Source: Promethearchaeota archaeon (GTDB lineage Archaea > Asgardarchaeota > Lokiarchaeia > Sigyniarchaeales > SOKP01). Taken from it: 64,000 nt of DNA. Position numbers and translations under genes: made by a program. The first letter of the stretch is position 1; each line of letters starts with the position of its first letter. Of the stretch, positions 46,476 through 56,156 are shown piece by piece. Location: NCBI GenBank assembly GCA_030603385.1, contig JAUVXW010000009.1, forward strand, positions 1 to 64,000, in the 5' to 3' direction. The notes beneath the pieces were generated by a model, which was not told the origin of the DNA, made no database searches, and saw nothing but the letters and a program-made list of their open reading frames with translations.

Positions 46476-46617
46476 TGGGGTGTATATAGAATTAATCTTT
46501 TTTTGGAATAACGGTTGTTTTCCTGTCTTGTGTATCACGTGTACTTCTGTTAAGGCTAATGAAATCATTTTCCTTTATTGTACAGTGAATATACATGTTA
46601 GTCTATATATCACCCCA
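46476..46617. repeat. 142-bp element bounded by a 14-15 bp inverted repeat
   Basis: TGGGGTGTATATAG (46476-46489) and CTATATATCACCCCA (46603-46617) are imperfect inverted copies (one extra base). The 113 bases between show no frame. GC runs of this kind are rare in the surrounding AT-rich sequence. Could be a small non-autonomous mobile element, an RNA structure, or a terminator pair. Confidence 0.4.
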
Positions 46618-46702
46618 TTTTAAAGAGGAATGATGAATTACAACTTCACAGAAATAATAAGACAAAAGTGTATATAAAGCTTTTGATTATTTTTATTACT
46701 TT

Positions 46703-46993
46703 TTATGAAACTATAGGAGGCTTTAACTCTCTTTTTTTCTTTTTTTTACTGATAATACCATGTTTCCTTTCTTTCTGTTTAGTATAAATTCCAATAAAAA
46801 TTAGAAATATTGAAAATCCTAAATAAGAAATACAAACTGTGAGTCCAATGTAGAAATTTGTAACGTCTCTAATTCCATAAATTAATGTTGAAAAAATTAT
46901 ACCAATTAATGCCAAAATTGAGTTAACGATACCGCAAATTATGTCAAAATAAAGACCCTTTCTTTCCTCTGTAGCTTTATCTTTACGAACCAA
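46703..46993 (-). CDS. Small two-helix membrane protein
   Basis: 96 residues, two hydrophobic helices (IICGIVNSILALIGIIFSTL and FYIGLTVCISYLGFSIFLIF), strongly basic C-terminal tail. TTG 46993 is the first start; no good ribosome-binding site. Weak call. Confidence 0.45.
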   Translation of the reverse strand: MVRKDKATEERKGLYFDIICGIVNSILALIGIIFSTLIYGIRDVTNFYIGLTVCISYLGFSIFLIFIGIYTKQKERKHGIISKKKKKRELKPPIVS

Positions 46994-47026
46994 TACTGTA
47001 TTTGATTATTTAATTATTCAATTTGA

Positions 47027-48211
47027 TTATTTAATAAAGTTTTCGAGTTTATTATACACAGTTTCTAAAATTTTTAAATTAGGTAAGAATGTAAATCTAA
47101 CATGACCTCTTCCATATTCACCAAATCCAGAGCCATAAACAGTACAAATTCCTGTTGTTTCAAGTAAATCTATGACAAACTCCTTATCATCCTTCCATTT
47201 TCCTAATTCAGTAAAATCAAATTTTGGGAAGAGGTAAAATGCACCGTTAGCTTTGACACAAGTAATCCCTTCAATTTTTCTTAATCTTTCATATGAATAA
47301 TCTCTTCTCTCCTTTAATTTTCCAACCATTTCTTTTGTATGTGTTCCAGGGTTTTTTAAAATTTCAATAGCAGCATATTGAGCAATTGAACTTGCGGATA
47401 ATCTTGCTCTTGCCATTTTTGCAATACCCTCTTTTAATTCATCTAATTTATTTTCGGGATCATGATAGTACATATATCCTAAACGCCACCCTGTCGCAAG
47501 ATGAGTTTTTGAGAAACCATTCAATCCAATTACTGGAACATCCTTACTAAGACTTGCAGGACACGTGAAAGGTTTTTCATAGATGATTTGATCATAAATC
47601 TCGTCTGATAAAATAGGTATGTCATATTCCCCAGCAATATCTATTATTTGCTTTATCATTTTTTCACTGAACATTACACCAGTAGGATTATTAGGAGAAC
47701 AAATTAAGATTGCTTGAGTTCTTTCATTAATTTTTTTCCTTAAATCATCAATATCGGGTTCCCAATCATTAGATTCATCTAATCCATATTCTACAGGAAT
47801 TCCATCAAAAAAATTAGCATAATTTATATATAATGGATAACTTGGTCCAGGAATTAATAGCTCCTTCTTATTCTCTATCATTGCAGCTATGAGAAAAAAA
47901 ATAGCTTCAGTTACCCCTGTAGTAACCAAAATATCATTTGAGTTTATATTAAGGTTATAATTTTGAGTTAAAGACTTACTTAATTCCTCTCTAAGTTCTG
48001 GAGCACCTAATGAATCAACATAAAAATTTTTGCCTCCAAAAGAAGCATCTGCTAATGCTTGGGATATATACCGAGGCGTATTAAAATCAAATATTACAGG
48101 GTCTCCAATATTTAAATGATATATTTTCTTCCCGCTTTTAGCAACTTTATTAGCAACCGCAGCTATTTCGCGTATTGCATAGGAAATTTCTTTAATTCTT
48201 TGGGCAACCAT
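47027..48211 (-). CDS. Class I/II PLP aminotransferase (alanine/aspartate-type)
   Basis: 394 residues of aminotransferase subgroup I. HLNIGDPVIFDFNTP, VTTGVTEAIFFL, ILICSPNNPTGVM, LSDEIYDQI, and PLP lysine in GLNGFSKTHLATGWRLGY are all present, with FTFLP near the C-terminal arginine. Such archaeal enzymes commonly use alanine or aspartate with 2-oxoglutarate; the substrate cannot be decided here. ATG at 48211. Confidence 0.9.
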   Translation of the reverse strand: MVAQRIKEISYAIREIAAVANKVAKSGKKIYHLNIGDPVIFDFNTPRYISQALADASFGGKNFYVDSLGAPELREELSKSLTQNYNLNINSNDILVTTGVTEAIFFLIAAMIENKKELLIPGPSYPLYINYANFFDGIPVEYGLDESNDWEPDIDDLRKKINERTQAILICSPNNPTGVMFSEKMIKQIIDIAGEYDIPILSDEIYDQIIYEKPFTCPASLSKDVPVIGLNGFSKTHLATGWRLGYMYYHDPENKLDELKEGIAKMARARLSASSIAQYAAIEILKNPGTHTKEMVGKLKERRDYSYERLRKIEGITCVKANGAFYLFPKFDFTELGKWKDDKEFVIDLLETTGICTVYGSGFGEYGRGHVRFTFLPNLKILETVYNKLENFIK

Positions 48212-48463
48212 AATTATTCACACGTTCTTGAAGATATAATAGTGAAAAATATATTTAGTAATTATTCAACAAAATTTAATAATTTTTTTTTAGTTGCAAG
48301 ATTAGCCCAAATCACGAAATCTTTTAATTTCGTATAATAGATACGATTAAAATTTGACAAAATTATCATATAAATTTATATATTATATTGATAAAGATAT
48401 TATTATAATATCTAAATAAAAATCCTACTACACAAATAATTAAATTATAAAGAGGAAAATAAA

Positions 48464-48670
48464 ATGATTTTTCAAGATTATGGGTTAGCAGCTGGTGTAT
48501 TGATGTTTATCCTTATACTTTCTGTTGTATTTCTTATTATTGGTATTGCATTAGCAGTTTGGGTTTATAAGGATGCAAAGAAGAGAGATATGAATGCTGC
48601 CGTATGGTTATTAATTGTGCTCCTGACTGGATGTTGTGGATGTGTAATTTATTTAATTGTCAGAGATTAA
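48464..48670 (+). CDS. PLDc_N-like small membrane protein
   Basis: 68 residues, two hydrophobic helices with WVYKDAKKRDMNAAVWLLIV between them and the ending CVIYLIVRD, the pattern of the phospholipase-D-like N-terminal (PLDc_N) domain when it stands alone. Shine-Dalgarno GAGG upstream. Function unknown. Confidence 0.72.
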   Translation: MIFQDYGLAAGVLMFILILSVVFLIIGIALAVWVYKDAKKRDMNAAVWLLIVLLTGCCGCVIYLIVRD

Positions 48671-48729
48671 ATATAACTAAAACTATTTTTTTTTTCTAAT
48701 TCAATATCAACAAGGGCAATGATTCAAAA

Positions 48730-49302
48730 ATGAAGTTATCTCGAATATTACTTTTTTTCTCAGATATAAAACCAATATTATTGTCACACCATCCAAATTG
48801 CACTGCATTTTCTAATCATGTGTATAACCTTGGAAGATTCAAATTATGTATTGGGTGTTTCACTTTTTATCCCACAATTGTAGTAACTATTCTATTCATT
48901 TTAACATTCTTTAATCTAACATTAATTAACCTTTTTGTTATGTTTTTTATCTCTTTTGTGTTTTTCATACCCATCGTCTTAAACATTTTTGGATTGACCA
49001 AATATAAGTTGCTAAAAATTCTTACAAAAATTTCAATTGGAATAGGAACAGGTTTGTTAATAGTCTCGACAGTTTGTCTTCCAATTTTCCTTTTCATAAA
49101 GATTTCAATCTTAATTGATATTCATTTTATTACTGGGGCAATTGCATATATAAGAGCAAAGCATATCAAGGAAAGATGCTTAGATTGTGAATTTGAGGGT
49201 AATTGGGATCGCTGTCATGCTATGAAGCCCATAATGGACAAATTATATGAACATAATTTTAAGAGAAAGAAAAAATCAGTTAATGATGATTTAAAAGAGT
49301 AA
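48730..49302 (+). CDS. DUF2085-like membrane protein
   Basis: 190 residues, four or five hydrophobic helices. The N-terminal HHPNCTAFSNHVYNLG and LCIGCFTFYP resemble the conserved Cys/His motifs of DUF2085. The C-terminal part carries extra cysteines (CLDCEFEGNWDRC). A metal site is suggested. ATG at 48730. Confidence 0.6.
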   Translation: MKLSRILLFFSDIKPILLSHHPNCTAFSNHVYNLGRFKLCIGCFTFYPTIVVTILFILTFFNLTLINLFVMFFISFVFFIPIVLNIFGLTKYKLLKILTKISIGIGTGLLIVSTVCLPIFLFIKISILIDIHFITGAIAYIRAKHIKERCLDCEFEGNWDRCHAMKPIMDKLYEHNFKRKKKSVNDDLKE

Positions 49303-49351
49303 GAGTATTCCTTTTAAAATTAATAAAAATAAATAAGAAACACGTTTTAGG

Positions 49352-50413
49352 TTATAATAATAAATTCCAATCAATTTCTTTTTCGATCAAGGCTAAAACT
49401 TTATCCGTCTCATCTTCTTGAATACCTGGTCTCAAACGTTCTAAATTTCTCATAGTCGTATATGTGTCTGATGGACTTAAAATTATCGGGATATTTTTGT
49501 CATTCGCAGCAGTAATTACACCCATATCAGGTTGAATGAATCCTGTTAATATTAATGTTGAGACATCTTGATCTAATGCAGCCATTGCTAAGTCTGTCCG
49601 ATCACCACCTGTAATAAATGCTGCCCGTTTAACCTGTCTTAAATATTTTAATGCAGATTGTGCATTCATAGCACCTATGAGGAATTTTTCTACGAGATTA
49701 TCTAATCCTGACGTTGCTGATTCATTTATTAATTCTCCTCCAATTTGCTCTTTAATCTCGTTTACGCGAGGAGAAAATAATTCAACACTCTTTTCTATTA
49801 TACCCAAAATAGGGATATTATATTTAGTTATATGACCATCTGAAAGCTCTTTGATTCGTGCAATATATTCAAAATCTATTTTATTGAAAAGAATTCCTAA
49901 AATGCTTATTTTTCGAAAATCAAAATATTTTTTCGTAAAAAAGAAGTCGTCTATACATCGATCTGAGGATTCTGTTGAAATATAAATTAATTCTTTTATT
50001 CCTAAGTTCTCTGCAATGCTTACATCATCAATACCTAATCTAACGAATTTTCTTATGCTAGGATTTCCTTCAATTACAATGTAATCCACATCTTTAGCGA
50101 TTTTGTCATAAGCATTCTTAATCTTTGCTAAGTATTCTTCTTTTTTGCTTGCATCAACTAAATCAATATAATATGCATCCGGAATTGAGGTTGGAGAAAT
50201 GTAGTCATATGGATATTCTGTTTTATAGACAGTATTTAGGATGAACCCAACATCAGGGTCCGCTTTATTGGTAAATGCTGCTTTTGGCACCCCAATTGGT
50301 TTAAAATAGGCAAACTTCTTCCCTTCTTTTTTTAACTTTTGGATAAAACCAATTGAAAGAAAACTTTTCCCAGCATGTTCTTTTAATGAACAAAAATAAA
50401 ATGTTTTTATCAT
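49352..50413 (-). CDS. BioD-like P-loop / DRTGG-domain protein
   Basis: 353 residues. N-terminal dethiobiotin-synthetase-like P-loop region with a modified first motif (SLKEHAGKSFLSIG), KPIGVPK, and VIEGNPSIRKF; C-terminal DRTGG-type module (FITGGDRTDLAMAALDQD, LTGFIQPDMGV). Matches the N-terminal part of archaeal/bacterial phosphotransacetylase proteins without the transferase domain. It lies 63 bases after the acetyl-CoA synthetase start in gene order, a common pairing, suggesting control of that enzyme. Confidence 0.8.
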   Translation of the reverse strand: MIKTFYFCSLKEHAGKSFLSIGFIQKLKKEGKKFAYFKPIGVPKAAFTNKADPDVGFILNTVYKTEYPYDYISPTSIPDAYYIDLVDASKKEEYLAKIKNAYDKIAKDVDYIVIEGNPSIRKFVRLGIDDVSIAENLGIKELIYISTESSDRCIDDFFFTKKYFDFRKISILGILFNKIDFEYIARIKELSDGHITKYNIPILGIIEKSVELFSPRVNEIKEQIGGELINESATSGLDNLVEKFLIGAMNAQSALKYLRQVKRAAFITGGDRTDLAMAALDQDVSTLILTGFIQPDMGVITAANDKNIPIILSPSDTYTTMRNLERLRPGIQEDETDKVLALIEKEIDWNLLL

Positions 50414-50475
50414 TTTCTTCCCTTATCTTAACTTTTTACTTTCTATTTTATTTTAATTTACTTAATAATAATTAT

Positions 50476-52626
50476 TTATCTTTTAATTGTGATTTTAATA
50501 TCAACGGCACTATAACCTTTAATAAATGCTAAAAGAGGATTAATATCAAGCTCAACTATTTCTGGAAAATCATTAACTAGCTGAGATAGTCTTAAAAGAA
50601 CATTAATTATCGCTTCAATATCAGATTGCGATTCTCCCCTAACACCTTGGAGTAGGTTGTAAATTTTTGTACCTTCTATCAATATTTTTGCATCTTCTTT
50701 AGTGAATTTATAAGCTAAAGCAAATGCTACATCTTGCATGAAATTAGCGTAGATTCCTCCAGTTCCAAACATTAGAAGAGGACCAAATTGAGGGTCTCTT
50801 GACATACCAATTATAATTTCATTTACTTTTGGCTCAGCTTTAAAGTCAATCATTTCTTGTACTTCCACACCGTAAATTTTAGCGTTTTGTGGACCAAATT
50901 TTTTAGCATTATTTACGATTTGAATGTAAGCTTCAAAGGCATCCTGTTCTGTTTCAATATTTAATAAAATTCCTCCCACATCAGTTTTATGAATAATATG
51001 CGGACTTACGATTTTCATTACAGATTTTCCTGTTTCAGACAGTAGTTTCATTGCTTGTTTGGGAGTTTGTGCTAACCTAGATGTAGGAGATTTTATGCCG
51101 TAGTAATCAAAAACTTCACTTGTCTCATAACTTAATAAAACTGTTCTTCCATCTTCTCTAACTTTAGAAAAAATTTCTTTTACCCTTTCTTTTTTTACCT
51201 CAAACGCAGGAATTACTAATTCATCTAAAGAAGTACTTCTTAAGTACTTACATCGTTTTACAAGTGTTTTCAATGAATGAGCTGCTCTATCTGGAAAATG
51301 GTAACACGGGATATGGTTTTTTTTTAAATACTCTCTCCCATCAAAAATATTTTTTCCTCCTATGAAGGAGCAGACTATTGGTTTTTCTTTTAAATGTTTA
51401 GATGAGATATCATGAATAATTCGAGCAACTTCAGAGGGATTAGTCTGAGCTTGAGGAGTTACGATGACTAACGCTCCTTCTGTAGTAATTTCATTAGATT
51501 CTACTTTTCCATTTAAACCAAAAATTGTTTTTATTGTAAATTCATATCTATCTGGCGCTGCATCTCCTACAATATCGATTGGATTAAAAATTGATGCTTC
51601 TAAAGGTAATTTTGCTCTTAATGCATGAAGAATTGACTCTGAAAAGCCAGCGAACTTTAAATTTTCTCGTTCAAATGCGTCTGTGGCAACAATTCCTGGA
51701 CCTCCCGCATTTGTTATTATCGCAAATGAATTGTTTTTTGGAACAGGTTGATATAGGAAAACCTCACCAAAGTCAAATAGATCTTCTATAGTTTTAGCTC
51801 GAATAACACCACATTTTTCAAACGTTAAATCGTAAGCAATATCCGCGCCTGCTAACGCACCCGTATGACTAGATGCAGCTCTAGCACCTGCTTCACTTAC
51901 ACCTGATTTTAAAATAACTATTGGTTTTTTTCGTGTAGCTTTTGGCAAAATTTCTAAAAATTTTTGTCCATCATTAATACTTTCTAAGTAACATAAAATA
52001 ACACTTGTATTATCATCTTCAGCTAAAAATTTAATGAAATCAACTGCTCCTAAGTCTGCCTTATTTCCTAGACTAATGTTGCAAGAGAATCCGAATGCTT
52101 GTGTCATTGAATAATCCATCATTCCTGTAAGCATGGCACCTGATTGAGAGATCATAGCAATTCCCCCTTTTTTAGGGGTTTCAGCTGCAAAAGAACCATT
52201 GTAATTAAGCCCAATAAATCCTAAACAATTTGGTCCTAAGATCCTCATGTTGTATTTTTTGCCGATTTTGATGAGTTGTTCTTCCCTTTCTACACCTTCT
52301 CCACCAATTTCTTTAAAACCTGCTGAGATAACAATTAAACCTTTTACTTTCTTTTTACCGCACTCTTCTGCTGCTTTATTTACAAACTTACCCGGAATAA
52401 CAAAAATCGCTACATCTATATTATCTTTCACATCTAAAATGCTCTTGAAACATGGGAGATCGCAAACAGTATCTGCCCTAGGATTTATAGGAAAAATTTT
52501 ACCTTTATATCCTGAGTTTATAATGTTATTTAAAACGGTATTTCCCACTTTACCTTTAGTAGAACTTGCCCCTATAACTGCAATACTCTTAGGATTGAAG
52601 AAGAATGAGATATCGTTAGTAGCCAT
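50476..52626 (-). CDS. Acetate-CoA ligase (ADP-forming), fused alpha-beta subunits
   Basis: Makes ATP from acetyl-CoA, ADP and phosphate. 716 residues: CoA-binding domain (SIAVIGASSTKGKVGN), ligase domain with phosphorylated His254 in ARAASSHTGALAGAD, and C-terminal ATP-grasp (KIVSPHIIHKTDVGGILL). Intact fusion of alpha and beta parts, as in several Asgard and euryarchaeal genomes. Typical energy-conserving enzyme of peptide- or sugar-fermenting anaerobes. ATG at 52626. Confidence 0.92.
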   Translation of the reverse strand: MATNDISFFFNPKSIAVIGASSTKGKVGNTVLNNIINSGYKGKIFPINPRADTVCDLPCFKSILDVKDNIDVAIFVIPGKFVNKAAEECGKKKVKGLIVISAGFKEIGGEGVEREEQLIKIGKKYNMRILGPNCLGFIGLNYNGSFAAETPKKGGIAMISQSGAMLTGMMDYSMTQAFGFSCNISLGNKADLGAVDFIKFLAEDDNTSVILCYLESINDGQKFLEILPKATRKKPIVILKSGVSEAGARAASSHTGALAGADIAYDLTFEKCGVIRAKTIEDLFDFGEVFLYQPVPKNNSFAIITNAGGPGIVATDAFERENLKFAGFSESILHALRAKLPLEASIFNPIDIVGDAAPDRYEFTIKTIFGLNGKVESNEITTEGALVIVTPQAQTNPSEVARIIHDISSKHLKEKPIVCSFIGGKNIFDGREYLKKNHIPCYHFPDRAAHSLKTLVKRCKYLRSTSLDELVIPAFEVKKERVKEIFSKVREDGRTVLLSYETSEVFDYYGIKSPTSRLAQTPKQAMKLLSETGKSVMKIVSPHIIHKTDVGGILLNIETEQDAFEAYIQIVNNAKKFGPQNAKIYGVEVQEMIDFKAEPKVNEIIIGMSRDPQFGPLLMFGTGGIYANFMQDVAFALAYKFTKEDAKILIEGTKIYNLLQGVRGESQSDIEAIINVLLRLSQLVNDFPEIVELDINPLLAFIKGYSAVDIKITIKR

Positions 52627-53044
52627 TTTTGTATCTAAGGTTACTTAATTTTAAAAAAGGTATATAAAAATCTATAATTGTAATTCCTTTTAAAATTTTC
52701 ATAGATTTACAATAAACATGTAAAAAGCTTATTTAAGAGAGAAAAAAAACCTAGAGGAATCTATTTTTAATAAATTTAAAAATAAAATTCGATTAATATC
52801 TTAATTATTTTTCTATTTGTTAGTGATAAATATTCTATTTGTTAAAAATCAAATCTAACAATACATTAGAGAACAAGAGATTTTTATTTTCCAAATCCCT
52901 AAAACAAAATAAATCCAATTTTTCAAATCCACTAAAGAAATAAAAAAGTTTTGAATTTACATTTCAAAATTAATAGATTTATTCTCGGACTCAAAGAAGT
53001 TCATCTTCGTTTACTAATTGCCGAGGAGCTAAGAAATAAACGTT
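52627..53044. other. Intergenic region with short repeats and a hairpin
   Basis: 418 bases, AT-rich. TTCTATTTGTTA occurs twice (52811-52822 and 52833-52844), a directly repeated 12-mer 22 bases apart. Near the esterase stop, CTCGG (52984) and CCGAG (53021) bound a small structured region that contains an inner GAAG/CTTC pair. No coding frame seen. Confidence 0.35.
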
Positions 53045-54292
53045 CTATTTTCCTATAAGATAAAGAAGCCCATCTGCTATTGAACCTCGGAAACAAATAA
53101 AGTCATGCCCTCCAAGAAATTCCGTATAGTAAACGGGATATCCTTTTTCTTGTAACACTGTACAGAAATGACGGTTAGATATAAATATTCCTGAAGGACT
53201 AGCTTCCTCAAGTACTCCTACGTCAAGATAAAATTTTAAAGATAATCTTTCGCTTTGAGAGAATTGATGGGCGAATTCTTCTCCCTCCTTCCAATAAGAT
53301 CCTGATATAGATAGTACATTACCAAAGATCTCCGGATGTTTAAATGCTATAAATGCAGACATAACCCCTCCGGCACTGGCCCCAGCAATAACAGAATGAG
53401 ACGGATTTGTAGTGACATTGAAATTCTCACGAACCCAAGGTAATAATTCTTTAATGATATACTCCACAAATTTAGGATTAGGAGCTAATTCACTATTTCT
53501 TAAAGCTAAGTTGGTAGACAGGAAATTTTCTACCATAATAGCAACTACGGGAGGCATTTTATCATCCGCAATGAGATTATCAAGAGTAGAGGATACTTTA
53601 GCCACTTCTTCGGATATTATTCCATCAAATAATAGAACAAAATGAAAAGAAGAATGTTTTTTAGAATAATTTGGAGGGGTATAAACTAAGATTTTGCGTT
53701 TATTATTTAGTACTTCACTGTAGGATGTAAATTCTTCTACTTTACCATAATCAATATTAGCTCTTTTCCCATACCAAGGTTGGGGAGGAGCTTCAGGAGA
53801 TTCAGTTTCATTAAGTGGAAAACTAATTCCATTTATTTTATAAAAGTATTTTTTGGAGTTAAAAGGATCAGGGATAATCGAATCTGCATACTTAAACAAA
53901 TTTTCAGTGGGATTTTTTGGTTCTAGTGGAGTATTTTTACTAAAATTATAGGTTGCTCTTATGCCTTTAAGGAGCTTATATGATTTGAAATATATGTTTG
54001 TGTCTTTGATTCTTTCAAGTAAACATTCTTTTATATCTTCAGTCACAAACATATTCTGAAGATATAAACCGATATGACACACAATATTGTCTACTTCCTC
54101 ATCTTCCCTAAAAACAAAGGTAATGAGGTTATATTTATTATCTCCTTCAATATCTTCAAAGATAGGGGTTCCTATCCCTTCAATTTCTTTCCAGAACTTC
54201 GAAACTGCCTCTTTCTTATTTACTTTAATTTCATCTTGAAGCCTTGATATTTTAGGGCTTATTATCTTTGAACTATTACTTTTATTCGACAT
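53045..54292 (-). CDS. Esterase, Fes/enterochelin-esterase-like alpha/beta hydrolase
   Basis: 415 residues. N-terminal ~190 residues form the beta-rich module found in Fes-type esterases, then an alpha/beta hydrolase core with HFVLLFDG, the nucleophile elbow AGASAGGVMSAF, the acid near DVGVLEEA, and GGHDF histidine at the end. No signal peptide, so cytosolic. Substrate unknown; siderophore genes are not visible nearby. Confidence 0.85.
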   Translation of the reverse strand: MSNKSNSSKIISPKISRLQDEIKVNKKEAVSKFWKEIEGIGTPIFEDIEGDNKYNLITFVFREDEEVDNIVCHIGLYLQNMFVTEDIKECLLERIKDTNIYFKSYKLLKGIRATYNFSKNTPLEPKNPTENLFKYADSIIPDPFNSKKYFYKINGISFPLNETESPEAPPQPWYGKRANIDYGKVEEFTSYSEVLNNKRKILVYTPPNYSKKHSSFHFVLLFDGIISEEVAKVSSTLDNLIADDKMPPVVAIMVENFLSTNLALRNSELAPNPKFVEYIIKELLPWVRENFNVTTNPSHSVIAGASAGGVMSAFIAFKHPEIFGNVLSISGSYWKEGEEFAHQFSQSERLSLKFYLDVGVLEEASPSGIFISNRHFCTVLQEKGYPVYYTEFLGGHDFICFRGSIADGLLYLIGK

Positions 54293-54416
54293 GATTTTCC
54301 ATAATTTTTAAACTCTTTATTTAATTAAAAGGTTTCCTTAGATTTGGTATTTTGTAATTATAATCTCACGGAATTTATCAAAACATCAGCTATGCAATTT
54401 ATCTGGAGATAAAAAG

Positions 54417-54575
54417 ATGCTTTACCATCAATATTCTACATCGAATTTAAGAAATAACGAACAAAAAACAATTGATGGATTAATTTCGGATATTCTGAAT
54501 GAGGAAGATTTGACAGCATTAGTTGGGAAAGCAGAGAGAAACATAGATAAAAAGATGAATAAATCAAAAAAATAA
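54417..54575 (+). CDS. Short protein, 52 residues, unknown
   Basis: Small frame with a good ribosome-binding site (CTGGAGATAAAAAG before ATG 54417). Polar, acidic middle and very basic end (NIDKKMNKSKK). Too short for a family call; the surrounding 700-base region otherwise has no gene. Could be a genuine small protein. Confidence 0.4.
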   Translation: MLYHQYSTSNLRNNEQKTIDGLISDILNEEDLTALVGKAERNIDKKMNKSKK

Positions 54576-54988
54576 GATTTAAACCAATTTTGGCTAGTTA
54601 AAATGATGGATATACAAATAAATTTATAAATATTTTAAATTTTATAATAATTGGATAAATTAGATTACTCCCATTTTCAAATTTGTCTCTAAGTTTGTGT
54701 TCCCTTCGTTTTTGAAGGGTAACACTCTTTTTTTTCTAATTTTAAAATTTTTAGAGATTATAAGTTTAGATGAAAAAAACAGCGTTAAAAAACTATAAAC
54801 AGAACAATTGAAAAATTTAAAATATTAATAAATATTCGAGTTAATTTGTCAAAATCATGTGTTAATATATGTTAAATGGCGAAATATTGTATTAGCGTTA
54901 AATTCCATCAACTTACATCAATAAATTTAAATAAAAATTAAAATTTATTTATTTGGATTAAAAACTAATAAAATTTAGAGGTTTTAAT
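54576..54988. other. Intergenic region before the ribbon-helix-helix gene
   Basis: 413 AT-rich bases. Contains a terminator-like hairpin at 54697-54735 and otherwise no frame or RNA signature I can recognise. A run gcgttaaattccatcaacttacatc is unremarkable. Confidence 0.3.
54697..54735 (+). terminator. Rho-independent-type hairpin with T-run
   Basis: GTGTTCCCTTC (54697-54707) pairs with GAAGGGTAACAC (54714-54725), 11 bp with one bulged T, followed by TCTTTTTTTT. It lies about 120 bases past the small protein stop and would end a transcript from that side. Confidence 0.55.
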
Positions 54989-55222
54989 ATGCCTATTGAA
55001 GAATACACTTTAATTCGTGTTAGCAAGTCAAATAAAGAAAAATTAGATGATTATAAATTAACCAAAGGTGAATCATATAATTCTGTACTTGACGAGTTAA
55101 TCGAATTTGGAGAGGAAAATAATTTTAAAAGTATTAGAATTCAAAATTTATCTAAAAACTTGGAGATTAAAGAAAATGGGAGAAATAAAATTAAACAAAA
55201 GGCGAGTACTCAAATCGGATAA
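54989..55222 (+). CDS. Ribbon-helix-helix / DUF7557-like antitoxin-type protein
   Basis: 77 residues. N-terminal strand-helix YTLIRVSKSNKEKLDDYKL followed by GESYNSVLDELIEF matches the archaeal VapB-like/DUF7557 ribbon-helix-helix pattern. Basic tail. No recognisable toxin (PIN domain) follows; a 60-residue basic frame begins inside its 3' end (55176-55358) with its own GGAGAT motif, but is not convincing. Confidence 0.65.
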   Translation: MPIEEYTLIRVSKSNKEKLDDYKLTKGESYNSVLDELIEFGEENNFKSIRIQNLSKNLEIKENGRNKIKQKASTQIG

Positions 55223-55349
55223 TTTAGTAGATAAATTCAAGCTCTATTTTTATCAAACTCATTTTAATAGCCCTATATATAAATTTTTATGTTATAAATC
55301 GAATTTTAATTATAAAATATTAAAAAAAAAGTTAAATATGATAAGAATT

Positions 55350-56156
55350 TTAAAGTGATGTCTTTTTCTGAAAGATCTTAATTCCTAAAAAGATAAATGT
55401 GGAAGTGAATGCTAATATGATTAGGATTCCGCTCCAAATGGGAAAGATAGAGGCTTCAGAAGTGGGTAGAATTATACTACCACTATACATTAAATCAGAG
55501 AAGGAATTTCCAATAACTGTCAATTGGAGATAGACTTGTTTGATCCAATACTGTGGAGTAAAAAACACACCCCCATTGTCCAAGGGGAAAAATGAGCCCG
55601 ATACAAACATTAAGGTCATGTGAGACAACATAGCAATTCCGTTTGCTCCTTCAGGAGAATTGAGAAAGCTCGCAATAATAAGACCCAATCCAATAGCTCC
55701 AATACCGAAAATCATAGCAATCAAGTATCCAAGTGGTAACATTGCGAGTTCAAAGTGAGCCCCTAAAATCCCATACCCAAATCCGAATACTAAAATAAGC
55801 TGAAGATTCATAAAAATGGTCTCAGATAATACAGCTCCCAAAAATACATTTCCACGACTTACAGGCATTGAATCTATACGCTCTAAGGTTCCATCTACTT
55901 TACTCATTGCGAACATAACTGCACTTGTAACTGAAGACATACCGATTGTATATACTACTATTCCAGGAAATTCTACGTCAAATGCGGTTAATCCATTTAT
56001 CATAGCATCTCCACCTTCTTCACTAAATGCTAACTTGTAAACAAGCAACATCATAATTGGAAATACAACAGTCCAAAACATCGAACCTAAGTTCTTAAGC
56101 TTTTCTTTTACATTCTTTTTGGTGATATACCATACTTTCAAATCAATTGAATACAT
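55350..56156 (-). CDS. ABC-2 type transporter permease
   Basis: 268 residues, six hydrophobic helices, with GTLERIDSMPVSRGNVFLGAV, a loop signature of the DrrB-like ABC-2 permease family. Its ATG overlaps the stop of the ATPase gene (TAATG), so they are coupled. Likely exports a lipid, peptide or drug; substrate unknown. Confidence 0.88.
   Translation of the reverse strand: MYSIDLKVWYITKKNVKEKLKNLGSMFWTVVFPIMMLLVYKLAFSEEGGDAMINGLTAFDVEFPGIVVYTIGMSSVTSAVMFAMSKVDGTLERIDSMPVSRGNVFLGAVLSETIFMNLQLILVFGFGYGILGAHFELAMLPLGYLIAMIFGIGAIGLGLIIASFLNSPEGANGIAMLSHMTLMFVSGSFFPLDNGGVFFTPQYWIKQVYLQLTVIGNSFSDLMYSGSIILPTSEASIFPIWSGILIILAFTSTFIFLGIKIFQKKTSL

Noticed and set aside
52984..53025. Candidate C/D-box or structured RNA near the esterase stop
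   Set aside because: No RUGAUGA/CUGA boxes; only a short CTCGG/CCGAG pairing, which is not enough to call an RNA gene.
55176..55358. 60-residue basic frame inside the 3' end of the ribbon-helix-helix gene, possible toxin
   Set aside because: A GGAGAT motif precedes it, but there is no known toxin motif, and it overlaps the RHH gene in another frame. Not enough to call.
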